From: Pleurotus djamor
Lineage: Eukaryota > Basidiomycota > Agaricomycetes > Agaricales > Pleurotaceae
Reading direction: 5' to 3'
Length of the DNA stretch: 37,168 nucleotides
NCBI GenBank assembly: GCA_029747585.1
Contig: JAPEVF010000353.1
Location: 1-37,168, forward strand
Of this stretch, positions 9,061-20,943 are shown piece after piece. Both the position numbers and the translations under genes were made by a program. Every line of letters begins with the position of its first letter. Position 1 is the stretch's first letter. The notes under the pieces are model-generated. The model was not told the origin of the DNA. It searched no databases and saw nothing but the letters and a program-made list of their open reading frames with translations.

Positions 9061-11300
9061 ATGGCCACCCAACTTCTTCCATGGATAGTGTTCACGACTC
9101 TGGCCATCTTGGTTGCTCAGAGGTTGATAGCCTACGCTGCTGCGAAAAGGGTGAATATCTTCCATCTCAACCATGCCCCGAAAGTCTCACCATTATACCT
9201 GCATTCTCTAGCGAGTCAGTGATCTCCCAGGCCAACGTCCATTATTTGCTTCAACACACCCTTTGGGTGCCCTCCTCCCTACCTGCTGGTTCCATCCAGG
9301 ATTAAGCTGGCAATGGAAGTGGAGGCACCAAGGTAACACATCCTTCCATCTTTGTATCGATATCGCCCTGATTGACAAGTTCGTGGTCAGTGTATGAACG
9401 ATATGGCTGCGAAACCATCTCTCAGGTCGGCTTATTAGCCGGGGGACCCACGTTGTATACATCCTCGTTGGAAGTCGCCAAACTGGTTGTATCGACGAAA
9501 GGTCCGTTTCGGAAATCGCCCGAGTCAACTGCTCTCATGAAGTGCGCTACCGCGATCTGGGATACCCTTGAGCTGTGCTGACGTTGATAATAGGATCTGG
9601 GGACCGAATGTCCTGACTGAGAATGGAGCTGAATGGAGGAGGCATCGACGTATCTTGGCTCCCGCCTTCACAAACAAGACGTGAGCTTCCTGCTTCATTA
9701 CCATCGTTGACACTCGTCCAAGATTCATGACATGAATCCAACAGATATTCGCTGGTGTGTCAAGAGACTTGTTCAACGTATCACGAACTGTGCAGCACAG
9801 AAGCATGGAACGGCAAGACCGTCGTCGAGATACCCTCCACGAGTCCTATCACCTCCAAGGTCCGTTCTGTCGTAATACCTTGGTGGAACCTTCATTGACG
9901 TCCCCAGTTTGCGATGATCCTCATATCTCGATGTGGGTTCGGTAGTCCCATTGAATGGGCTTTCGACAAGAACACAAACGGCGAAATGAACTTCGCAACC
10001 GCACTTGCTACCGTTTCGGGTAACCTTCTACCTCGCTTCGTACTGCCAAAATGGCTCTACTCCCTACCCTTCCGCAAGTAAGTCAACCTGCTCGTTCGTC
10101 ACTCCTCTCGTCGTGTTGACATTGAACTAGGCTCCGCGAGGTCGACACGGCATACAAGGTTGTCGAAACGTTCATGCAAGACTTGATCGCATCGCGACGT
10201 CGTGAAATGCAACTCGGCTTGGATGATGACCGAAGCGACGTCCTCAGTTTGATGCTCAGAGCGAGTGTGGCTGAGGGGAAGCTTGGGATGAATGATGAGG
10301 AATTGGTATGGTCCATTCCGCCCGTAGTCTTACTGATGCATTGACCTCACTCTCCTGCAGATGGGAAACACCTTTCTGTTGCTATTCGCTGGCCATGGTG
10401 CGTCACCATTCCTTTCTGGATCTTCTCGGACTCATCGGACTGATATTTGATATACCCACTTAGAGACCACCGCACAAAGTATAAATGCTGTACTGGGTCT
10501 ATTAGCGTTGCATCCAGACATACAACAGGAGGTCTATGAACAGATCAAGGAAACCATACCAGACAATTTGTCGCCCGTGAGCTGCCATCCAAATACTGAA
10601 CCAAGCGTTCGTCTTGCGCTTATTAGGCGCTATCATCTAGACCTTCGAATACCTCCAAAAGTTATCCAAGTTAGAAGCGTGCTTCATCGAGGCTGCACGT
10701 CTGTTCCGTAAGCATTCCTCCGTTCCTTGCCTTTAAGGACGTATCTTGGTCTGATTTGATGACGACAGCTGCCGTTTTGATGTTCTCCAGAGAGACGGCA
10801 GAAGGCGCCATCCTGCCGATCTATGATGCAAATGGGATATTGAGTCAGATCGCCGTTCCCGCTGGGACGGAGGTCATCGTGGATAATATCGGCATGCGTA
10901 AGCCAACCATCTTGTTGAAAAATGACCGTTTATTGACGGTCGAGGGGATAGTGTACAACCCTCGACATTTCCCAGAGCCGGATGAATTCCGTCCGTCGCG
11001 ATGGTATAACTCTCATGACAATGAATTCGCAATGTTCTCCGTTAGCTCGCGTACCTGTGAGTACCACGTCCTCACAGATATTCCAGCAAGAATCTGATCC
11101 TTTCTCTTGCAGGCATCGGAAAGCGTTTTGCGATAACAGAGGCTACCACGTTCTTAACGCTGCTTCTGCGCGATTGGAAGCTGGAGATGCTGCTTGGACC
11201 TGGAGAAACAAAGGAGAAATGGAGGACCAAGAATATGAATGCCCGTGTAGGCATGACTGTTGGTGTGGGAGGGATACCGATTAGGATGGTTAGGTGGTAG
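9061..11300 (+). CDS. cytochrome P450 monooxygenase
   Basis: This is a microsomal haem-thiolate monooxygenase that would use a P450 reductase; the substrate is unknown. Thirteen exons join in frame to 515 residues (9061-9150, 9212-9332, 9391-9541, 9594-9680, 9745-9859, 9908-10077, 10131-10305, 10361-10397, 10464-10576, 10641-10707, 10769-10897, 10952-11056, 11113-11300). Residues 5-25 form the membrane anchor. The C-helix gives WRRHRRILAPAF, the I-helix oxygen-binding motif is AGHETT (313-318), the K-helix ExxR is EAAR (370-373), and a FRPSRW segment follows. The haem Cys is C454 in FSVSSRTCIGKRFA. The fourth position of this FxxGxRxCxG motif is Ser (450) instead of the usual Gly. The style (PGLSWQWKWR, RKSPESTAL) resembles large basidiomycete P450 groups, but I cannot assign a CYP number. 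The next gene on the same strand encodes a GFA-family protein. Confidence 0.92.
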
Positions 11301-11394
11301 GTTGATCTGTACATCCTTGTGTGGGTCTATCCAGATTTACCGCATTGAACACCACGCTGAGCAGCTGTGTTAAATTTGTAATGGAGTGGCCCCA

Positions 11395-11407
11395 TATAAA
11401 TGAGTCA
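11395..11407 (+). promoter_or_regulatory. candidate TATA box next to a TGAGTCA (Gcn4/AP-1 type) site
   Basis: TATAAA (11395-11400) is directly followed by TGAGTCA (11401-11407), 58 and 52 bases before the ATG of the GFA-family gene. TGAGTCA is the core bound by fungal bZIP factors of the Gcn4/AP-1 class. A match this short can arise by chance, so the assignment rests on its position. Confidence 0.4.
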
Positions 11408-11452
11408 TTGAGGAAACGTGTGAGAGATTAGCTCTACGCAGCTGTTATCACC

Positions 11453-11959
11453 ATGTCTTCTACGCCAACATACAGCGGCGGGTGCTTCTGCAAAGCAGTG
11501 CGATACCAAGTATCAGGAACTCCCATCAGAAGCTCCTACTGCCATTGCACGCTCTGTCAAAGACTCACTGGTATGTGTTCGCATTGCTATATCTAACTCA
11601 ATCTGTGATCTATATCAGCGTGCCCTTTCGTCAATACGCTCCACTTCAATGAATCTGAGTTCAAGTGGTTGACGGCGGACAACATCGAGTCAATTACAGA
11701 TACCTACGAAGTCGAGACAAAGCCATGGAAGCGCAGATGGAGGTGCAAGAAATGTGGCGGAGGTGTTGCCTCTGAGAACATGAAACTCAGGAGATGGAGC
11801 ATCTGGGGTGCTACGTTGGACCGTGACGACGACGGCCGCATCATTGGCTGGGCGCAACTGAAGCCTAAAGCGCATATTTTCTACGGAACTCGTCTGCTCG
11901 ATGTCGAGGACGGCCTGGACAAGTGGGAAGGGTACGAGAATGAATCGCGCAGGCTGTAG
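11453..11959 (+). CDS. GFA (CENP-V/GFA) domain zinc protein
   Basis: Two exons (11453-11570 and 11619-11959) join in frame to 152 residues. The protein has the zinc-binding layout of the glutathione-dependent formaldehyde-activating enzyme fold: GGCFCKAVRYQVSG with a CxC pair, then CHCTLCQRLTG with CxxC after CHC, and later WRCKKCGGGV with another CxxC. Members bind glutathione or S-hydroxymethylglutathione in some cases, but most fungal copies are uncharacterised. The enzymatic name should therefore not be taken as proven. It starts about 150 bases after the P450 stop on the same strand. The length fits the single-domain members of the family. Confidence 0.85.
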
Positions 11960-12249
11960 CACGAACAAACATACAAAGCGGTTACTTGCATTATCTCCGT
12001 TGTCATCCCTTTTTTATTTATGTAGGATCTATATAAACGCTGTCTCCAAGTCCAAACGAAACATGCCCACTTGCTGTTCTCATTCTTTCCAAGCCACCAC
12101 ATCCAGGCCCTGATTCATCAGAGTTTGAATTTCCCCCTCTTCTCAAGTCGGCCGGGAACGAATACAACCGCGGGAGGATGGCGTTTCGAGCCTCGCCTTG
12201 GATCTCTTTTCAACCTAACACTCATCAGGCAAACACATCCGACGCAAAA

Positions 12250-13591
12250 ATGATGGATGCGCCCCAGATTTCCACTCTTCGCGATGAAGACAGCCCACCA
12301 CCCCCAACGACCTCGAAAATTAGGAAACTCAAACTCGTAGTCAGGGCGAAGCCAGCAGCCGCTCCGCCGCCAGCGAGCTCAGTTGTCAAGCCAAAGGCAG
12401 CGGAGGAGAATCTGGACGAGGACGAGGATCAGGAGGACCAGCTCATTGATGATGATAACGACGTTGACTCGTCGTCGCGTGCACCAGTGGAAACCCCCTC
12501 ACCGTCCAAGCGCAAGCCGGCTGCGAAACGGAAGCCTCGCAAATCGGACAAGTCAGCACCCCCGCCGCCGGTTGATGCTGCAGAGCAGAACGGACGAGAT
12601 TTGGCTGCAGATGGTATGTGTATACAAATCCCCCCGAAACTCTCTTTGCATGCTCAACATTGCACGTCATTACAGCGGACGTAGAAGACTCTGAAAAGCC
12701 TGGCAATGTCGTTCCACTTAGTGCCGTGCCTCCTGGGCTATCACCCACGAAGACGGGGAAGAAACGAGCAGCTCGGAAGCCTGCGGGCACACCACGTCCC
12801 AAGAAAGCTCCCAGGTATGCTTCGAACCTCAGACGAGCACTGAGTTTTCCCCTGATGAATTGCTAGATTATCCAAACCTCCGACCCCTTCCATGATCCCT
12901 ATCGAAGACGCTGGGACTGTCAGCGATGGTACGCGTCTTTCTCCGTGTCCTAGTCCGTGAACTTGCCTGAGTAATCCCATTAGCTGCTTTCACCGGCACG
13001 GCCGCCTCATCACCCATCACCATCCACGCCGACCCCGGATCGCCTGAACCGGAGAACGAACCCCTACAACTTCCTCCAACATCACTACCAACACCCGAGG
13101 AAACCAACCTGGAAAACGTCCCACTCCCGGTGTACCCCTTGCCCACCAAACCATTCCCCGTCCAAAACCCCCCTAAGATAGCAACGGGGTTCGCACCAAT
13201 GATTCCTCTAGATCGAGGCGGGAGGAAAGTACGTCATTGGCGCGTCGCAAACCGTGAAATACGCGGTATTGCGGGCGGGAGGTGGTTTGCGCGGTGTTGG
13301 GTTGGTGACAAGGATTCGGATTATGCGTCAGGTGTGCTTGCTCGTATGGATGGGGAGAGGATGGGTGTAATGTCACTCCCGAAGCTCGTTGCGTCCATAT
13401 CAGCTCCACCGTTGGGAAGAGGTCTCAAAGGGAAGGGCGCAAAGGCATCGGTTCCTTCGACTGGCTCCTCTCGTGCTGGCTCCGTCGTGCCAGATGCAAC
13501 TGCAGTCCGTGTACCCACGAAGATGCGAACGATTGTCAGCGCTGCATCCGAAGGAAGTGCAGACAAGGACGTCGACATGGTCGCTCCTTGA
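12250..13591 (+). CDS. probable INO80 complex subunit Ies4-like protein
   Basis: Four exons (12250-12613, 12676-12814, 12867-12928, 12984-13591) join in frame to 390 residues. The N-terminal half is low in complexity: KLKLVVRAKPAAAPPP, an acidic run (EENLDEDEDQEDQLIDDDND), and basic AT-hook-like patches (KRKPAAKRKPRK, GTPRPKKAPR). The best-conserved part is IPLDRGGRKVRHWRVANREI followed by RGIAGGRWFARCWVG. This has the shape of the Ies4 C-terminal block, in which a lysine/arginine-rich stretch leads to an aromatic motif. Ies4 is a small chromatin-remodelling subunit linked to the DNA-damage response. The rest is unlike any family I know. An in-frame ATG at 12178 would add 24 residues and also has a good context, so the start is uncertain. 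The nuclear location is likely; the exact subunit identity is tentative. Confidence 0.55.
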
Positions 13592-13870
13592 CTTTGACCT
13601 TGACCTCTTCTTTCTTGACCTTTCGCTTAGGATATGATGCTTCAACATAATTCTCTAGTTTATTAATGCTCCGGACTTTTCGTGTTCGAGTCTGCTGCTT
13701 CATGTGTTGATATATGTAGCCATGTATTTCGCCCATGCTTGGGCATAATGTGACTGTGCTTGTCCTTTACCGTTCTGTAAAAATTAGCGCTTGAGAGATA
13801 AAGTGGCTCAGACGCGTGAGCCACAAGACTTCTGTTGTTGACCATCACCACGCAAATTCGCTCTCCAACA

Positions 13871-15787
<1,917 letters not shown>

Positions 15788-16014
15788 AAATGTATGTTGA
15801 TGAGTACTGTTCGCTGTGTCCGTATTTCCATATGAGCTCTTGTTTTGTTTGTTCCAATATCCAATAATCAAGGTGGAGATGCAGGAAAAAGAAAGGTACG
15901 TGGATAAGGAGAGATCTGGTGGTACACATTATAGCAAGACGTGGTCACGAAATAAAGCGGCCTCTTCCATGACCTTACAACAAGGAATAGGCTTTTAGTG
16001 AATGTGCCGGGTGT

Positions 16015-16333
16015 TCACAAGAATATTATACGGGCCAGTTCGAATAGAACTAGATTCACCAGGGGTCAGTTGGTCAATCCGAGGTAAAGATGTAGTGAGA
16101 ACAGACGAACCTCCGCCGCACACGACGAAGACAATGATGCCCAATGCCCAAATGCTGACGGGGCTTCTCTTTTCCAGCTGTTCTTGTCGTGAAGGATTTG
16201 AGGCCTTCTTTCCTGCCTTGACGGCATTTGCGAATTTAGCGTTACGCTGGCGCATTTCGAATTCGGTGGGCTATAGTAAACATAAAGTTAGCAAACTTAA
16301 GAATCGTTATTCGGGGAGAACAGAGCGCACCAT
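16015..16333 (-). CDS. RAMP4/SERP1 stress-associated ER protein (YSY6 family)
   Basis: This is a 65-residue tail-anchored protein of the Sec61 translocon vicinity; the family stabilises membrane proteins during ER stress. Three exons join in frame: 16331-16333 (the ATG alone), 16111-16270 and 16015-16049. The reading is M-PTEFEMRQRNAKFANAVKAG..., then SIWALGIIVFVVCGGVLFEL and the end ARIIFL. The QRNAKFANAV motif and the single C-terminal membrane segment (about residues 44-65) match the family. The coding exon 1 is only the start codon, followed at once by a GTGCGC donor, a layout that hides the gene from ORF finders. It is divergent from the BMT5 gene, 201 bases apart, and convergent with the HAT2-family gene. 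Confidence 0.87.
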
Positions 16334-16534
16334 GATGATGAGTCGAATAAAGTTAGGAAACGAGTGTTGAGAGTGTTTTGTGGTTGCGAGTGCGGTGTGG
16401 GCTATGCAGAGCCTATGTACTTGGTCGAATGTGCAAAACAGACGTGGCAGCTCCGTCACCACTGGGCGTGGCACTCAGGCTTTCCTCAGGGGCTCTCTAC
16501 TCGATCAGGCACGCAAATTCTCAGAAGCACTGCG

Positions 16535-17665
16535 ATGGGCAAGGCATCCACAAAATCTCTAAAAGCTGCTCTCAAATCACAGCAGTCACGGTTCAAGGCC
16601 AAAGACAAACAGGCTCATGCGCTTCAGGCTGCGGAGCAAAAAGGAAAAGGAAAATCACGAAAGGGGGNCTCAGGCTTCTAAAAACCATGCAAATCCCGAG
16701 CTTAACGATAAGTCGGTTGACAGGAAGGGGAAGGGAAAAGCAACACCATTGACAACTACTCGAAGAGTAACTATACCGTTCTTGCCTACGGATACTATCC
16801 TACTTGTTGGTGAAGGCAACTTTTCGTATGCTCATGCCCTCGTCCACGATCCTCCTCGCGAATTGGAACATCTCCCTCCAAATAACGTCACCGCGACGGC
16901 TTACGACACAGAGGCGGATTGCTACTCAAAATACCCAGAAACAGAGGCCATTGTAGGTCGGCTGCGGGATAAAGGTGTTCACGTTCTGTTTGGAGTGGAT
17001 GCTACACGGCTTGATCGGTGTGCACCGTTGAAAGCGAAGAAGTTTGATAAGATTGTCTGGAACTTCCCCCATGCTGGTCGGTCCCCCTTGCCCTCCCTGG
17101 TTGATTTCGCTAAATATCGAATAGGTAAGGGCATAACCGACCAGGATCGCAATATTCTGTCAAACCAACTTCTTGTGCTCGGCTTTCTGCGATCAGCGAG
17201 TAAAGCACTCGTGAATGGACCCCCTCCTGCAATACTATCCAAGAAGAAACGCTCTTCGGATGACGATGACGACGACGACGATTCGTCACTCCCAGTCAAT
17301 AGCAGTGAAGGAGGCGTGGATATTCAGATGAAGACGCGGAGTCGAGGCTCTGTCCTCATCACACTACGGAATGTATCTCCGTACACGCTTTGGTAAGTCT
17401 GTTCCACCGCATCATGAGCCATGCTTAGCGTTCTGAACCGCCTTAAAATTGCAGGGACATTCCTCGACTGGCAAAGAACCCTCCGCCACCTCAAGGGAGC
17501 ACACCACCTAACCCTCATTACATTATCCTGAGATCGTTTGTCTTTAATCGAAGTTCTTGGAAGGGATACGAGCATCGCATGACCAAAGGAGAGCGTGCGC
17601 ATGGTGCAGGAACCACGGGTACTGGTGGCGAAGATAGAACTTGGGAATTTTGTCTTCGCGATTGA
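16535..17665 (+). CDS. BMT5: 25S rRNA (uridine-N3) methyltransferase, BMT5 family
   Basis: Three exons (16535-17076, 17125-17392, 17455-17665) give 339 residues once one N is removed. In yeast Bmt5 makes m3U2634 in 25S rRNA in the nucleolus. The protein starts MGKASTKSLKAALKSQQSRF, with a Lys-rich N-terminus. The SAM-binding motif I is ILLVGEGNFSYAHAL, and further family blocks are [40 protein letters not shown] and NILSNQLLVLGFLRSA. Later come ITLRNVSPYTLWDIPRLAK and SWKGYEHRMTKG. An acidic Asp run (SSDDDDDDDDSS) interrupts the middle. The N at 16667, after five Gs, shifts the frame; deleting it restores SRKGAQASKNHANPE, so it is a consensus artefact. It shares an upstream region with RAMP4. 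Confidence 0.9.
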
Positions 17666-17771
17666 ACTACTTATTTACTGCCAATTTACAACAATGATCG
17701 GGTGCGAAAACTGTTTAGCGCTCGTCATGAAATAGCAAGCGCTTGTTCGTCCATGTGACCGCTTCCATTCA

Positions 17772-18620
17772 ATGCTCTCGCTCTCGCAGTCTGGCTGCCG
17801 CTGTCCGTCGTTTACCCGCCTCCAGCTGCGGACGTATGCCGTCTCCGTGAAACCAGCCAAAGTCCTCGAAGGCAAGCGCCTCCCTCGCGCTTTCAAAGAC
17901 AAAAAAGCCTTCCAATACAACTGGTACACCCGAATCCTGCAAACCACCGAAACTTCCCCCCTCATCTTCCTCCAACACAACGAATTCTCCGCGCAGCGTC
18001 TCGTAAAACTGCGAAATGACATTGCTGCAGCGACAAAGACGCGTTCAGCGTTGACCTCACCGAACCCGGTCGAATTTAACCCAACCATCACCGTGATTCG
18101 GTCAAGTATCTTCGGAGCTGCTTTGCGCGACTATCCAGGCCTCGATCTCGCCGCAGTCGACAAAATGACAGACAAAGTCAAAGGAGGCATGGCAGTCCTC
18201 TCTCTACCCACTTTCGACCCACCAAAACTCAGCGCTATCCTCCGTGCACTCGACCGAAATTTCCCGCCGCGAAAACCGAAAACGGATGATGAGCTGAAAA
18301 AGGAGTTGGAGGAGAAGAATGCGGATCCTGTTACGCCGGGGAGGAGGATGAAGAAACAGCGTGCTATATTGCACCCCGAGTTGAAGGTTGTGGGTGCCAT
18401 TATTGACGGGAAGGTGTTCTTCTCGGAGGGCGTTCGGGATGTGTCCAAACTACCGACACTGGAAACTCTACGGGCACAGATTGTAGGATTGCTCAGCGCA
18501 CCGGGTATGCAGTTGGCAGCGGTCTTGAGTGAGGCGAGCGGAGGCAGGCTGGCGAGGACACTGGAGGGCTTGAAGAAGGGGCTTGAAGACGCCAACACCA
18601 CGGAGACCGACGCACCTTGA
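17772..18620 (+). CDS. mitochondrial large ribosomal subunit protein uL10m
   Basis: A single-exon gene of 282 residues. The Arg-rich, acid-poor N-terminus (CRCPSFTRLQLRTYAVSVKP) fits a mitochondrial targeting sequence. The body is of the ribosomal L10 type: QTTETSPLIFLQHNEFSAQR followed by LVKLRNDIAAATKTR corresponds to the strand and helix that bind rRNA at the base of the L7/L12 stalk. VVGAIIDGKVFFSEGVRDVS and LRAQIVGLLSAPGMQLAAVL followed by SEASGGRLARTLEGLKKGLE complete the domain and the C-terminal helix that recruits bL12. In yeast the counterpart is Mrpl11. It lies about 106 bases after the BMT5 stop on the same strand. Confidence 0.87.
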   Translation: MLSLSQSGCRCPSFTRLQLRTYAVSVKPAKVLEGKRLPRAFKDKKAFQYNWYTRILQTTETSPLIFLQHNEFSAQRLVKLRNDIAAATKTRSALTSPNPVEFNPTITVIRSSIFGAALRDYPGLDLAAVDKMTDKVKGGMAVLSLPTFDPPKLSAILRALDRNFPPRKPKTDDELKKELEEKNADPVTPGRRMKKQRAILHPELKVVGAIIDGKVFFSEGVRDVSKLPTLETLRAQIVGLLSAPGMQLAAVLSEASGGRLARTLEGLKKGLEDANTTETDAP

Positions 18621-18952
18621 TCTATCCTTAGCTAGAGCTCTCTTTATCATATACGTACACACCGTGTCGGGATCAGCTTCTATGCGTTTTATATCTAGGC
18701 CGAATACAGCACAACATAAAGCTCAAGTATCTAAGTACACTAGGTAATTTGTAAGTAAAGCTTCTATGAGAAAGCGTCTTCGTATCAGCTGAGTGGGGAA
18801 ATGAATGCCCGAGAGAGACAAAACGAATGGGAAAGATGAATTAGCAATGGATAAACAAGGGATTAAATGACGAAAACGAGGATCCATCGACGGGGCGCAG
18901 AAAAGGAAAGTTGTATTCAACCACGTCTTGGGGCAGATGGAGAAGACAGAGT
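18621..18952. other. intergenic between convergent genes
   Basis: These 332 bases separate the stops of uL10m (plus) and COQ1 (minus) and should hold both terminators. A reverse-strand ORF here has no family resemblance. I see nothing else in it. Confidence 0.55.
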
Positions 18953-20565
18953 TCAGCGTACGCGTTTCACGACGCGGTGGGTCAAGTCCTCCAAAGCACA
19001 TTTCGCGTCGCTTTCAGGCAGAAGTTGGAGTACTTCACGAGCTTTGTCGGCGTACTCCATCGCAAGGTCGCGTGTACGCTGAACACCAGCTGAACGACGG
19101 ACCAGATCACGAGCCTGGCGAAAAGGTGTCAGTAAACTACTTTCACAACACAAAACAGACCGACGCACAAGTTCGACGTCACCTTCCTCCTTGAACTTGC
19201 GGCTGATCAGGGGACCCATTTCTGGGTACTCTTCCCATGCATAAAGAGCAGGTCCAGTAGCGAGACCTAACTGGAGGTCAGCGCCGCCAGGTTTGCCCAT
19301 TGCGCTCTCGGCGGACGCGTAGTCAAGGACATCATCGACAAGCTAAGAGTACGTGGTGAGCACGGTGATATGAGGCCAGTTACAACGGGAAATGCACGAA
19401 CCTGGAACGCGATACCGATGTTACGACCATAAGCATACGCAATTTCCTTCCAAACCTCGCCTTCTTTGCAGCCTCCGAGCACCACCGCCGCTCGCGCTCC
19501 CTTGGCCATCAAACTTGCAGTCTTCATATAAGATTTCTTCAAGTAGACACCCCAGGCTTCACGACCCACATCCTCCTTCGTCGATGAAACATCTACCTCC
19601 CGCTCTGAATTGGCCTTGATCACTTCCCGCAATTGTAATATTTCCCCTTCAACGAGGTTGGCAATCACACTTGCGATCAACTCGACGACTTCGTTGTCGC
19701 CCAGACGCGACAATGCAGCGGAAGCACGTCCCAAAAGGAAGTCCCCGCCCAAGACAGTGAGTTTATTGCCAAACGCCGCCGGGGCAGATGCTGCACCTCG
19801 TCGGAGGGGTGACTTGTCGATGACATCATCATGAAGCAGCGACGCAACATGAATCATCTCAACAATTTGTGCCAATCGTAGTTGCGTTGGTAACAGCGTT
19901 AGATTTTGTAGCAGCGAAGGTGTCGAGGAGGAGGAAGAGGAAACGAAGTCAGAGGGAAGTTGAATTCGGGATGGGTGGGCTTGCGGAGGACGTAGTTCAA
20001 ACACGGAATCGAAACTTCTCGTGTGGTCGGGCATGTTAGGATTCCAGTCGTTCAACACGTCCGGTCTCGATAGTGGTTGGTCCAACTCCTCACCACGTCC
20101 TCCTGCACCCTCACATTCCGCCGCCCACCGTTTTGCTTCCCATCCCAAACCAAGGCCATTCGTCGCCGCGGAAAACAAGAGGACGAGTAAAGGCCGCAAC
20201 TGCTTCGAAGGATGCAAGAAGTAGTATTGTGCAATCTCTGTCAGACTAGGGTGTGCAGACCCCATCAGCCCGAGGAGGTTATTTCGAAGAACGGTGAGCT
20301 GTGGTGATAGAAGGGTGTACGGATCGACCAGTTTCGTCCGAGGAAGTGCATCCTGTGCAGCTGACTTGTACACTGTACCCGACGACGACGAAGCAGTCGA
20401 AGATGATGCAGGAGGAGGGGAAGGAGGAAGGGGGACTTTTGTGTGCTCGACTTTCTGAGCGAGACTGTTATATTTTCGGGCCAGAACCGTATGTTGCTTT
20501 GGACGCGTGACCGACCCAACCTCGAGTTGGATCCTGCGTGCACTGGAAAGCCGACATCGCCGCAT
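18953..20565 (-). CDS. COQ1: polyprenyl diphosphate synthase (ubiquinone side chain)
   Basis: This trans-prenyltransferase of the mitochondrial matrix builds the long polyprenyl chain of coenzyme Q from FPP/GGPP and IPP. Three exons (19402-20565, 19169-19342, 18953-19114) join in frame to 499 residues. The N-terminus is Arg/Ser-rich and fits a targeting peptide. HPSKQLRPLLVLLFSAATNG is the conserved substrate-entry block. The first Asp-rich motif is LLHDDVIDKSPLRRG (DD at 246-247) and the second is QLVDDVLDYASAESAMGKPG (from about 388). A stretch of about 90 residues between the entry block and the first Asp motif, rich in Pro and Ser, is longer than in bacterial enzymes. I recall a similar insert in basidiomycete Coq1. 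Both aspartate motifs are intact, so the gene should be active. Chain length cannot be told by eye. Confidence 0.92.
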
Positions 20566-20943
20566 TTATTGAACGGGAAAAAGAGCACAAAGAGGAAGAG
20601 TGAGTGTAAGGGTCCTTGCTCGCTGTTCCGCGCGGCGACGAAAAGCCTAAGTGTCGGTGTGGAAGCGAAATTGGATTCGAGGCGCGACGTCACGATATTT
20701 CCCGGGAATATTACTCAGTACTTACTGGTCCTGATCGCACGGGAATTTTCAACACTCCTCAACCATCGGGCAAAATTTGAAGGAAAAGGATCGCATTCAT
20801 CATGGCAGCTCAAATACTTAGATGATACGCTACTTTGAAAATGTAATGCAAAAGTAAATACGATGTGACCCAAAAAACCATTACAACAGCGGGAGAGCTC
20901 CCTCGCAAGTGTAAATACACTCATTTTGATTCGTGGAATGCGT
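20566..20943. other. intergenic, COQ1 upstream region
   Basis: These 378 bases lie between the COQ1 start and the calnexin stop (both minus strand). They presumably hold the COQ1 promoter and the calnexin terminator. No convincing ORF, RNA gene or repeat was seen. Confidence 0.55.

Noticed and set aside
17262..17283. GACGAC repeat resembling an expandable microsatellite
   Set aside because: It is an in-frame Asp run inside BMT5, a common acidic linker. It is short and imperfect, so nothing beyond ordinary low complexity is needed.
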